Made by a program: the position numbers and the translations under genes. The notes beneath the pieces are model-generated. The model was not told the DNA's origin. It saw only the letters and a list, made by a program, of their open reading frames with translations, and ran no database searches. 6,706 nt of DNA from Oscillospiraceae bacterium (GTDB taxonomy: Bacteria > Bacillota > Clostridia > Oscillospirales > Ruminococcaceae). The stretch covers positions 1 through 6,706 of the forward strand of contig JAFPYQ010000113.1 of assembly GCA_017394475.1 (NCBI GenBank). Reading direction: 5' to 3'. Positions within the stretch are counted from its first letter, which is position 1; each line of letters begins with the position of its first letter. Shown here piece by piece: positions 1 to 5,581 of the stretch.

Positions 1-62
1 ACCGCCATTCCATATGGTAGTTTTTTACATAAAAACCCGCCTCTTTTTATATAAATCTCCGA

Positions 63-80
63 ATTTGAAAAAGCTCAAAT
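63..80. repeat. 6-bp inverted repeat upstream of the promoter
   Basis: ATTTGA (63-68) and TCAAAT (75-80) are perfect inverted arms around a 6-base AAAAGC loop. They lie just upstream of the -35 box at 87. They could be an operator half-site pair or chance in AT-rich DNA; nothing ties them to a known regulator. The rest of positions 1-86 is AT-rich with no gene visible. Confidence 0.25.
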
Positions 81-86
81 ATTGTA

Positions 87-115
87 TTGACGTAAGGTTT
101 TTTTAGTGTTATAAT
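87..115 (+). promoter_or_regulatory. Sigma-A type promoter of the choice-of-anchor A gene
   Basis: The -35 box TTGACG (87-92) matches the consensus at five of six positions. A 17-base spacer (93-109) separates it from a perfect -10 box TATAAT (110-115). A TGT directly before the -10 box makes it an extended -10. Transcription should start near 122, giving a leader of about 144 bases before the ATG at 266. Confidence 0.85.
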
Positions 116-121
116 TTATTC

Positions 122-265
122 GTAGGCGTCTCTATACCTTTATGACAGTAGGGCTCCTTCATCAAGATCTCATCATCAGCCATGGCCGCCCGACCGATGC
201 TCCGTCCGGATCCTTTTATATCGGCACTGCGGTAATGTTTGCTTTGCTCAAAGGGGTGCGTATAT
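122..265 (+). other. Long 5' leader, no recognised riboswitch
   Basis: About 144 bases lie between the inferred transcription start and the ATG at 266. CCGAT (194-198) can pair with ATCGG (220-224) around a GC-rich stretch that contains the palindromes TCCGGA and GGATCC, so a folded RNA element is possible. I do not recognise the conserved core of a cyclic-di-GMP riboswitch or of any other known class. An open frame from ATG 142 crosses the leader but lacks a ribosome site and runs out of frame into the gene. Confidence 0.35.
251..256 (+). promoter_or_regulatory. Ribosome binding site fixing the start at 266
   Basis: AAGGGG ends nine bases before the ATG at 266. The frame is open further upstream to an ATG at 239, but that start has no such site and would place a Cys-containing extension ahead of an otherwise standard signal peptide. 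The 266 start is preferred. Confidence 0.75.
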
Positions 266-2107
266 ATGAAAACAGCGGACAGATCAAGGAAAGTACTTCA
301 ATCTGTAAGTGCTTTCGCTTTTGCTCTTTCTATGTTTGCCACCAACGCAGGCAGTGCATCGGCTGAAAGTGAAGATCAGGGCGATATGGCGGGTGCCATG
401 GGCATATCCATAATCAAGACCGCGGATGACGAAGAAGAGGTATCCCCGGATGAGGTAAACGATGATGACAACGGTGACGGCACCAACGGCATCACCACCG
501 GATGCGAATTTGATATACAGGGTGACAGCTTTCTGGGTGACGCCGCCGATCACAACCTTTTTGCCCTGAATGACGTTACACTCACAGCAGGCAGGGCATT
601 CGGCAGCATAGCCGTAGGCGGTGCCCTGAGCATCCCCGATGGCTATATGGCTCGCTCTGCAGTTGCAGGCAGCATCGTTTCCGGCAGCGTAGAAAGCGGA
701 TGCCTTCTCCCCTCCGATACAGGGCTGTCCTTTGATGATGCGTTCGAGGAGCTGCGCTATACCTCCACAGTGCTGGCATCCGTTGCCCCTAACGGCACGG
801 TCTCAAACGGCTCCTGGGGCGGTGAGATAGTATTCAGGGGGACAGATCCCGGACTGAATGTATTCGAACTCACCACCGAACAGCTATCAGAGCTGCGCAA
901 AAGCGGTCACGGCATCCTGTGCATACGATTTGATGTTCCCGAGACATCCGTTTCCGCCGTGAACATCACCGGCAGCGGCAGTGCGGATATCGCCGTCAAT
1001 GCAGGTGCATTCTATGCAGGCTCCTTTGTCAGCAGCCACAGTGAGCTGAGCTCAAAGATGATATTCAACGTCACCGAGGCGGAAAGCGTTATCATCGGTT
1101 CATCTATGGGCTCCGTGCTGGCACCCGTTTCGGATGTAAGGATAGCGCAGATAACCTCAAATCCTCACTTTGAGGGGCAGCTCATCTGCCGCAGCTATAC
1201 GGGAGCAAACGAGTTCGGAAAGACCGCATTCGTACCCAATGATGCATTCAACAGGGCAGTATATACTGCAGCGTACAATATGCTCACCGCATCCGATCTT
1301 GCCGAGGCTATGGGCATATCCGACGAAAGCATCACCGAAGACGATGCAAAGCCCGAGGAGATAATACTCGAGCCCCGGATGGCAGAAGAAGTTGTTTCAG
1401 ATGATAATTCTTTTGCGGAGGATGATGTACAGCCCGGCGAGGCAGCAGACGAGACAGCAGAAGATGAGCAGGTGGATGTATCATCCGATGATGTATCCGA
1501 CGATACTCCCGATATATCGCCTGTTGCCACCGAAACACCCGATGAGATACTTCTTGAAGAGATAGCTCCCGTATCTGTCATATCCGAAGATACCGCAAAG
1601 GCAAAGACATCGGAAGATATATCCGAAGAAGTGCACGATATAGACGAAACACTTGAATTTCTGCAGCTTGAGGAGATAACTCCCGATGCCGTCCGTACAG
1701 CAGGGGCAGAGGTATCGGAGGATACACCCGATACAGGGATCGATATAGCCGAAGCCTTGGAAGACCTGCAGCTTGAAGAACTATTCCGCGAGCCCATCCC
1801 ATCCGATGAGGATACGGCCGATACAGAGGCTGAAGAGCAGGTGACTGCAGAAGCAGTTCCTGACGATGATAATGCTGCCGACAGCGCATCTGCATCAGAG
1901 GATGAAGAAACAGATGAGCCCTACATCGCGGCAGTCCTTTCGGGAAAAAGTGATGTGTTTGATGCTGACGATGCATCTGATATCGACTTCGGTCGTGCAT
2001 ATACAGACTTTGAGATCACAACGGATGATATATCTGACGGTGCTGCGGTCGAAAAGGTCGTTGTTGCCGCAAGAAGGCTCTACAGGATGAACAAATACAC
2101 CGGATAA
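266..2107 (+). CDS. Secreted choice-of-anchor A family protein with acidic repeat tail
   Basis: This 613-residue protein is predicted to be exported and to act at the cell surface or in the matrix; no enzyme activity is implied. Residues 1-33 form a Sec signal peptide: basic start (KTADRSRK), hydrophobic core (VSAFAFALSMFA), likely cleavage after ASA. An acidic spacer follows to about 78. Residues 80-325 resemble the choice-of-anchor A domain: a FDIQGDSFL opening, GSIAVGGAL near 113-121, NVFEL near 198-202, and near the end IIGSSMGSVLAPVSDV followed by FEGQLICRS, which matches the family's terminal 'LAP.A.v ... G..i..s' pattern. From about 351 the chain is rich in Asp, Glu and Ser, with three spaced copies of an LQLEE-type motif. 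The C-terminus (ARRLYRMNKYTG) has no LPXTG, membrane segment, dockerin or SLH repeats, so the anchor is unknown. The domain call comes from recalled family patterns; the ligand is unknown. Confidence 0.8.
   Translation: MKTADRSRKVLQSVSAFAFALSMFATNAGSASAESEDQGDMAGAMGISIIKTADDEEEVSPDEVNDDDNGDGTNGITTGCEFDIQGDSFLGDAADHNLFALNDVTLTAGRAFGSIAVGGALSIPDGYMARSAVAGSIVSGSVESGCLLPSDTGLSFDDAFEELRYTSTVLASVAPNGTVSNGSWGGEIVFRGTDPGLNVFELTTEQLSELRKSGHGILCIRFDVPETSVSAVNITGSGSADIAVNAGAFYAGSFVSSHSELSSKMIFNVTEAESVIIGSSMGSVLAPVSDVRIAQITSNPHFEGQLICRSYTGANEFGKTAFVPNDAFNRAVYTAAYNMLTASDLAEAMGISDESITEDDAKPEEIILEPRMAEEVVSDDNSFAEDDVQPGEAADETAEDEQVDVSSDDVSDDTPDISPVATETPDEILLEEIAPVSVISEDTAKAKTSEDISEEVHDIDETLEFLQLEEITPDAVRTAGAEVSEDTPDTGIDIAEALEDLQLEELFREPIPSDEDTADTEAEEQVTAEAVPDDDNAADSASASEDEETDEPYIAAVLSGKSDVFDADDASDIDFGRAYTDFEITTDDISDGAAVEKVVVAARRLYRMNKYTG
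1548..1784 (+). repeat. Degenerate repeats of about 105-114 bases coding LQLEE motifs
   Basis: Within the acidic tail, LLEEI (residues 429-433), LQLEEI (466-471) and LQLEEL (501-506) recur at spacings of 38 and 35 residues. The last two share the DNA word CTGCAGCTTGA at 1661 and 1766, exactly 105 bases apart. Stretches rich in SEDT or SDED accompany each copy. The repeats are imperfect and protein-level, consistent with old internal duplication of a tail module. Confidence 0.55.
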
Positions 2108-2136
2108 ATAAAGCGGCAAGCCTTATGACTTGCCGC
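2104..2136 (-). terminator. Intrinsic terminator of the dtxR-family gene
   Basis: GCGGCAAG (2113-2120) pairs perfectly with CTTGCCGC (2129-2136) around an 8-base loop. On the minus strand the hairpin is followed by TTTATTTAT, a reasonable U-rich tail, 13 bases after the repressor's stop codon. On the plus strand it is followed by AAATATTTGGG, so it serves the converging choice-of-anchor gene less well, although the hairpin sits only five bases after that gene's stop. Confidence 0.75.
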
Positions 2137-2149
2137 AAATATTTGGGTC

Positions 2150-2557
2150 TCATGTACGTTCGGGGATACATTCCCTTGTTTTGCATTCCTTGCACTTACG
2201 GATATGCTCTTTGAGCTTTGCAAAGGATTCTATGCTTACATCGTGTTCTATCCTGCACGCATCATCTGCGGCAAGTTCGCTGTCAACTCCGAGATCGGTG
2301 AGCCACTCGGTGAGCACCACATGCCTTTCGTAGATGTTCTCTGCAACTATACGCCCTGCCTGTGTGAAAGTGATAAAGCCGTCATCATCGATATTGATGA
2401 ACCCGCCCTCGCGAAGAAGGCCTACTGCCCTGCTGACGCTGGGCTTTGATACGGAAAGTTCACGGGCGATATCCACGGAGCGCACTTCCCCCGCTCTTTT
2501 CCAGACAACAAGTATAGCCTCGAGATAATCCTCTCCGGATCTTCCTAAATGAGTCAT
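2150..2557 (-). CDS. DtxR/MntR-family metal-dependent transcriptional repressor
   Basis: This 135-residue cytoplasmic DNA-binding protein should repress metal-uptake or homeostasis genes when loaded with Mn2+ or Fe2+. Residues 5-60 are the winged helix, with helix-turn-helix SVDIARELSVSKPSVSRAV near 27-45 and wing GFINIDDDGFITFT near 52-65. Residues 66-120 form the dimerisation and metal domain. Aligned by eye, metal ligands are D10 and E13 (MntR D8, E11), H79 (MntR H77), and E104 and H105 of the ACRIEH motif (MntR E102, H103). C101 sits where MntR has E99 and DtxR has C102, so the ligand set is mixed. There is no SH3-like third domain, so the architecture is the short MntR form. A C-terminal Cys cluster (C122, C125, C130) is unusual. 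AAGGAG lies six bases before the ATG, supporting the start. No candidate target gene is adjacent, so metal preference and regulon stay open. Confidence 0.9.
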   Translation of the reverse strand: MTHLGRSGEDYLEAILVVWKRAGEVRSVDIARELSVSKPSVSRAVGLLREGGFINIDDDGFITFTQAGRIVAENIYERHVVLTEWLTDLGVDSELAADDACRIEHDVSIESFAKLKEHIRKCKECKTRECIPERT

Positions 2558-2563
2558 GATATG

Positions 2564-2569
2564 CTCCTT
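2564..2569 (-). promoter_or_regulatory. Ribosome binding site of the DtxR-family gene
   Basis: On the minus strand AAGGAG is followed by six bases and the ATG at 2557. It is near-consensus and confirms the short start MTHLGRSGEDY. Confidence 0.8.
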
Positions 2570-2617
2570 GCTCTATCGTTATCGGGTATACATCTTTTCA
2601 AAACAACCAATATGATA

Positions 2618-2646
2618 ATTTTACAACAAAACCTCAGATTTGTCAA
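2618..2646 (-). promoter_or_regulatory. Near-consensus sigma-A promoter of the DtxR-family gene
   Basis: On the minus strand TTGACA (2646-2641, perfect -35) is followed by a 17-base spacer and TAAAAT (2623-2618, five of six matches for -10). The transcription start should fall near 2611, giving a leader of about 54 bases. A T9 run (2679-2671 on this strand) lies upstream. GTTTTGTTG and GTTGTTTTG flank the -10 box as a mirror, not inverted, repeat, so I do not call an autoregulatory operator. Confidence 0.85.
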
Positions 2647-2687
2647 GTGTATTTGAAGGGAATACCGATGAAAAAAAAACAAGTACC

Positions 2688-2709
2688 TTTCCGAAACATT
2701 TTCCGAAAC
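2688..2709. repeat. Tandem pair of TTTCCGAAAC, 12-base period
   Basis: TTTCCGAAAC occurs at 2688-2697 and again at 2700-2709, one helical turn plus about 1.5 bases apart. Each copy contains an interrupted palindrome, TTTC-C-GAAA, and the second runs into CCGAAAAGG. It lies between the divergent repressor promoter and the small gene at 2795, where an operator would be expected. No protein is assigned. Confidence 0.4.
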
Positions 2710-2810
2710 CCGAAAAGGATAATGGTATATCAGGCATGATATGCGAGACCCCGTCTGCAAAGATAGGATACGACTTCTGACCGGAGTTCCTGGTATGGAG
2801 ATATCCAATA

Positions 2811-3146
2811 ATGAGATGTGTGATATCCTTGTCGGGGGAATACGGGCGGAAGGCGGATGTGCTTCTTTATGAAAAAGAGCCTGCGGTCGGATGCTTTGAC
2901 GAATACGGATATGATATGCTCGAAGAGCTTATACAACATACTTCGGCACTGCTTGATGATGATATGTACGAAAGCGCTTATCTGATGGCAGATATTCTGC
3001 ACGTCCTCCCCGATGTGCTGATACCGTGCAAAAAAATTCAAAACGGGCATACTACACGGATCACATCGCGCCCTATGCCGCAAAACCAGGGGACAGTATT
3101 TTTGACAGATACAAAGTATACTTTTGTCCCCCCGATATTTAAGTAA
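2811..3146 (+). CDS. Small uncharacterised protein, frame probably shifted at both ends
   Basis: The uninterrupted frame gives 111 residues that I do not recognise. Its middle (about residues 10-73, from GEYGRKADVLLYEKE to ILHVLPDVLIPCKK) is convincing: soluble, acidic, helical. Its ends are less so. A better start is ATG 2795, with GGAG eight bases upstream (2783-2786); it opens in another frame (MEISNNEMCDILVG) and joins the middle if one G is removed from the G5 run at 2834-2838. At the 3' end the A7 run (3030-3036) read with a -1 shift gives NSKRAYYTDHIAPYAAKPGD and then SIFDRYKVYF, ending at TAA 3140-3142, more protein-like than the in-frame end. The restored product would be 115 residues over 2795-3142. 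Causes could be sequencing error, mutation or slippage; start 2811 with only the A7 shift is also possible. The gene ends 12-16 bases before hisA and is probably co-transcribed with it. Confidence 0.55.
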   Translation: MRCVISLSGEYGRKADVLLYEKEPAVGCFDEYGYDMLEELIQHTSALLDDDMYESAYLMADILHVLPDVLIPCKKIQNGHTTRITSRPMPQNQGTVFLTDTKYTFVPPIFK

Positions 3147-3158
3147 AAGGAAAAAGAT

Positions 3159-3923
3159 ATGAGATTCAGACCATGTATTGATATCCATGACGGAAAAGTA
3201 AAGCAGATAGTAGGTTCAAGCCTTACTGACAGCGGCGCGGTAGAAAACTTCGTTTCCGCCAGAGATGCCGCATATTATGCACAGCTGTACCGTGAAAAGG
3301 GACTTTACGGCGGCCATGCCATCCTGCTCAACAAGCGTGGCACTGCCGAATATGAGGCGGACAAAGTGCAGGCCTTCGGTGCATTACAGGCATTTGAGGG
3401 CGGCATACAGGCGGGGGGCGGCATAAATGCCGAAAACGCCGCAGAATTCATAGAGAACGGTGCATCCCATGTCATAGTCACATCTGCGGTGTTCCACGGC
3501 GGCAAGCTTGATATGGATGCACTCAAGGAGCTTTCGCGGAAAGTCGGGAACGAGCGTCTGGTGCTCGATCTTTCGGTAAAGTCACGGGACGGCAGGTTCT
3601 ATATCGTCACGGACAGATGGCAGAAATTCACCGATGTGGAGCTGAACAGCCGCACTATGGAGGAACTTGCGGGCTATTGTGATGAATATCTTGTCCATGC
3701 AGTTGACGGAGAGGGAAAGCAGAACGGCATCTGCCGCGAGGCAGTGGAGATACTGGCAGGCTCACCCATACCCGCAGTCTATGCAGGCGGCATATCCTCC
3801 TATGAGGATATAGAGCTGATAAGGGAATACGGCAAGGGTCATGTTGACTTCACCATAGGCAGCGCCCTTGATCTTTTCGGCGGCTCCCTTGCATTTGATG
3901 ATGTGATCGCCCGCTGTTCATGA
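3159..3923 (+). CDS. hisA: HisA isomerase, eukaryotic HIS6-like type
   Basis: This 254-residue cytoplasmic (beta/alpha)8 enzyme should isomerise ProFAR to PRFAR, the fourth step of histidine synthesis, supplying HisF/HisH. D8 in CIDIHDGKVKQIVG fits the first catalytic aspartate and D137 in RLVLDLS the second. Phosphate-binding segments are QAGGGIN (84-90) and YAGGIS (208-213). By recall, the sequence follows yeast HIS6 closely: CIDIHDGKVKQIVG against CIDLHNGEVKQIVG, NFVS...YYAQLY, ASHVIVTSAVF, DRWQKFTDVELN against NKWQTLTDLELN, and VDFTIGSALDLFGG against VDLTFGSSLDIFGG. Ordinary bacterial HisA lacks the WQ.fTD.ELN block and this ending. Length fits HIS6 (about 260). A purine-rich site (AAAAGG, 3145-3150) precedes the ATG by eight bases. 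It follows the small gene at 2795-3146 and is not in a visible his cluster. Tandem stops TGA TAA end it. Confidence in the family is high. Confidence 0.93.
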   Translation: MRFRPCIDIHDGKVKQIVGSSLTDSGAVENFVSARDAAYYAQLYREKGLYGGHAILLNKRGTAEYEADKVQAFGALQAFEGGIQAGGGINAENAAEFIENGASHVIVTSAVFHGGKLDMDALKELSRKVGNERLVLDLSVKSRDGRFYIVTDRWQKFTDVELNSRTMEELAGYCDEYLVHAVDGEGKQNGICREAVEILAGSPIPAVYAGGISSYEDIELIREYGKGHVDFTIGSALDLFGGSLAFDDVIARCS

Positions 3924-3929
3924 TAACCG

Positions 3930-3953
3930 ATGCCGTCTTCAGACGGCATTTTT
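3930..3953 (+). terminator. Intrinsic terminator after hisA
   Basis: ATGCCGTC (3930-3937) pairs with GACGGCAT (3942-3949) around a TTCA tetraloop and is followed by a T run (3949-3953). It starts six bases after the hisA stop and closes the transcription unit. Confidence 0.9.
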
Positions 3954-4015
3954 AACAAACAACGTCGTTTCTGTTTGGTGTTATTGCATATAAAATCCAA
4001 AATTCGTTAATCCTA

Positions 4016-4044
4016 TGGACTTTCGGATGCATTTGTGCTATAAT
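4016..4044 (+). promoter_or_regulatory. Extended -10 promoter of the lipoprotein foldase gene
   Basis: TGGACT (4016-4021, four of six matches to TTGACA) is followed by a 17-base spacer and TATAAT (4039-4044). The TGC at 4036-4038 makes it an extended -10, which offsets the weak -35. Transcription should start near 4051, leaving a leader of about 69 bases. Confidence 0.75.
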
Positions 4045-4060
4045 TGACTGTTGTATTTGA

Positions 4061-4092
4061 ATGTAAAGCTATCGGCGTAAAGCGCCGTACAT
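4061..4092 (+). other. Hairpin in the foldase gene's leader
   Basis: ATGTA (4061-4065) can pair with TACAT (4088-4092), and CGGCG (4073-4077) with CGCCG (4083-4087), around a TAAAG loop with a one-sided 7-base bulge. It sits ten bases upstream of the purine-rich ribosome site and lacks a T tail, so it is a possible mRNA stability or control element rather than a terminator. Confidence 0.4.
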
Positions 4093-4119
4093 CTACCATC
4101 AGAAAAGGTTTTGTTTGAT

Positions 4120-5559
4120 ATGAGATCAGGAAAAGTTATATCTGCTGCCACAGCTGTGGCTATCATCGCATCTCTCACAGGCTGCGGTGCAAATTCAAGA
4201 ACAGGCGGCACTGCCGACGGGGTGGATATCCCCGCAGGCGTGTATATATACTATCTCCAGAGCGCATACTATGATGCACAGAGCAAGATCAGGGAGATAG
4301 ATGAAGAAAATGCTCCTTCCACAGGTGAAAGTGAAGAAGGCCAGGAGGCCGTCACCACCGCAGAGACCACTGCCAAGCAGTTCTATGCAAGGGATCTGGA
4401 AGGCAAGACTGTCAAGGACTGGATGGTGGAGCAGGCTACAAAGGATATCCGCGAGTATGCTGCCATAGAAAAGAAATTCAGCGATTACTCCCTTTCCCTT
4501 TCCGCAGAAGACCTGAGCAGTGCTTCCAACTACTGCGAGCAGATGTGGAGCTATGGCGGAGAGTTCCTTTCCGGACTCGGCATCAGCTATGATTCCTATC
4601 TGGCTATCTACCTCAACGATCAGAAGCGCAGCCAGCTTTTCAAGACACTGTATTCCGAGGGCGGCGAACAGGCAGTCCCCGACAGTGAGATCAAGAATTA
4701 TATGCTCACCAAGTATGCCCGCATGGACTATATCGACTTTGAGCTCAAGGACGGCGAGGGCAATCTCCTCAAATCCGACGGCAAGGCTGAGATAAAGGCC
4801 ATGGCTGAGGATTATATACAGAGATACAACAACGGTGAGGACTTCACCGCTCTTGCACTGGAATATCACATCTATCATGAGGGTATCGTGGCAGAGGCTG
4901 AGGCAAAGGCTGCTCTTACAGCTCCTGCCGAGACAGAGGCTCCCATAGATAATGAAGGCCTTGATTTTGAAGTTATCCCCGAAAATGCAGCAGAGGCTGA
5001 TTCTCCTTCCGAAGAGGAAAGCGGCACTATCGAGGAGACCACAGAAACTGCAGAGACCGCTGCAGAAGATGAGGCTCTCACCGATGACAGCGAGGATGTT
5101 CCCGCTGAAACAGAGGCTCCCGTCACCGAGGAAACCACAGTCACCACCACTACTGCTGCTCCCGAGGAGACCACTGAGACCACTGCAGAGACTACAGCCG
5201 CTCCCACCACCGAGGAGCTCCTGGCACAGCATCCCGATTTCCAGTCTAATGACCATGCAGTTGAAAAGGGTGACAAGTCCCCCTCCGAAGCAGTTGTAAA
5301 TGCAGTATTCGATGAGATGAAGGTGGGCGATATCCGCCTGTTTGAGAGCGAGGACGGCGAGCACCTTTACCTTGTGGTAAAGAACGATATCGAAAAGGAT
5401 GACAGCTATTTCCAGACTGCAAAGGAATCCCTTCTCTTTGAGATGAAAGAGGGAGATTATGATACCCTTATCGATTCATGGGTAAACGCTCAGAACTATC
5501 AGCCCAACAACGCATCCATCAAGCGTTACGATCCCGAAAAGATGTTCACCCAGAGCTGA
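4120..5559 (+). CDS. Lipoprotein foldase of the PrsA/SurA/parvulin type, split domain
   Basis: This 479-residue protein is predicted to be lipid-anchored on the outer face of the membrane and to help fold secreted proteins. The signal peptide ends in the lipobox LTGC, with Cys22 the lipidated residue. Residues 30-180 are helix-rich and SurA-N-like (VYIYYLQSAYYDAQSKI; WMVEQATKDIREYAAIEKKF). VPDSEIKNYMLTKYARMDYIDFEL (186-209) and YNNGEDFTALALEY (236-249) match the first half of a PpiC parvulin domain. An insert rich in Glu, Thr, Ala and Pro (about 264-370, with TTTTAAPEETTETTAETTAAPTT) follows, and HPDFQSNDHA to LYLVVKNDI (371-424) looks like the second half. The parvulin GGDLG-type loop is not visible, so isomerase activity is doubtful and a chaperone role is as likely. 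ATG 4120 is chosen over the in-frame TTG at 4111, because AAAAGG (4103-4108) is 11 bases from the ATG but only two from the TTG. Confidence 0.75.
   Translation: MRSGKVISAATAVAIIASLTGCGANSRTGGTADGVDIPAGVYIYYLQSAYYDAQSKIREIDEENAPSTGESEEGQEAVTTAETTAKQFYARDLEGKTVKDWMVEQATKDIREYAAIEKKFSDYSLSLSAEDLSSASNYCEQMWSYGGEFLSGLGISYDSYLAIYLNDQKRSQLFKTLYSEGGEQAVPDSEIKNYMLTKYARMDYIDFELKDGEGNLLKSDGKAEIKAMAEDYIQRYNNGEDFTALALEYHIYHEGIVAEAEAKAALTAPAETEAPIDNEGLDFEVIPENAAEADSPSEEESGTIEETTETAETAAEDEALTDDSEDVPAETEAPVTEETTVTTTTAAPEETTETTAETTAAPTTEELLAQHPDFQSNDHAVEKGDKSPSEAVVNAVFDEMKVGDIRLFESEDGEHLYLVVKNDIEKDDSYFQTAKESLLFEMKEGDYDTLIDSWVNAQNYQPNNASIKRYDPEKMFTQS
5035..5217 (+). repeat. Low-complexity Thr/Glu/Ala-coding repeat tract
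   Basis: The tract codes residues 306-366 of the foldase and is built from irregular repeats of GAGACCACT, GAAACC and ACTGCAGAG-like words. It gives a TTET/AET/TTA pattern typical of linkers in exported Ruminococcus proteins. Such DNA may vary in length between strains. Confidence 0.65.
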
Positions 5560-5581
5560 TAAGAAAGAAGTAAAAAAATAT

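Noticed and set aside
1..30. CCATATGG palindrome and a short CCAT/ATGG stem followed by TTTTTT, as a terminator of an upstream gene
   Set aside because: The stem is only four base pairs and no gene end is visible to its left; too weak to call.
142..366. Plus-strand frame crossing the leader and the first codons of the choice-of-anchor gene
   Set aside because: It has no ribosome site and overlaps the signal-peptide codons out of frame; the 266 start has both a ribosome site and a signal peptide.
1195..1797. 200-codon minus-strand frame rich in Ser
   Set aside because: It is the antisense shadow of the Asp/Glu-rich tail; GAT and GAA/GAG codons read as Ser-rich on the other strand.
2603..2634. 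GTTTTGTTG/GTTGTTTTG around the -10 box (minus strand) as an autoregulatory operator
   Set aside because: The two halves are mirror images rather than inverted repeats, so a dimeric repressor would not see dyad symmetry.
2736..2780. 14-codon frame (MICETPSAKIGYDF) as a leader peptide
   Set aside because: It contains no run of regulatory codons such as His, and no attenuator hairpin follows it.
2730..3188. 152-codon minus-strand frame opposite the small gene
   Set aside because: It covers the hisA ribosome site and start, has no ribosome site of its own, and its residue pattern is not protein-like.
3954..3981. Imperfect dyad between AACAAAC and GTTTGGTGTT after the hisA terminator
   Set aside because: Pairing needs several mismatches and gaps; likely chance in AT-rich spacer.
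4111..4119. TTG at 4111 as the start of the foldase gene
   Set aside because: The AAAAGG site would be only two bases away; ATG 4120 gives workable spacing and a standard lipoprotein signal peptide.
4195..5364. 389-codon minus-strand frame antisense to the foldase gene
   Set aside because: It has skewed Cys/Leu/Ser composition, no ribosome site, and lies wholly inside a convincing lipoprotein gene; codon bias explains its length.
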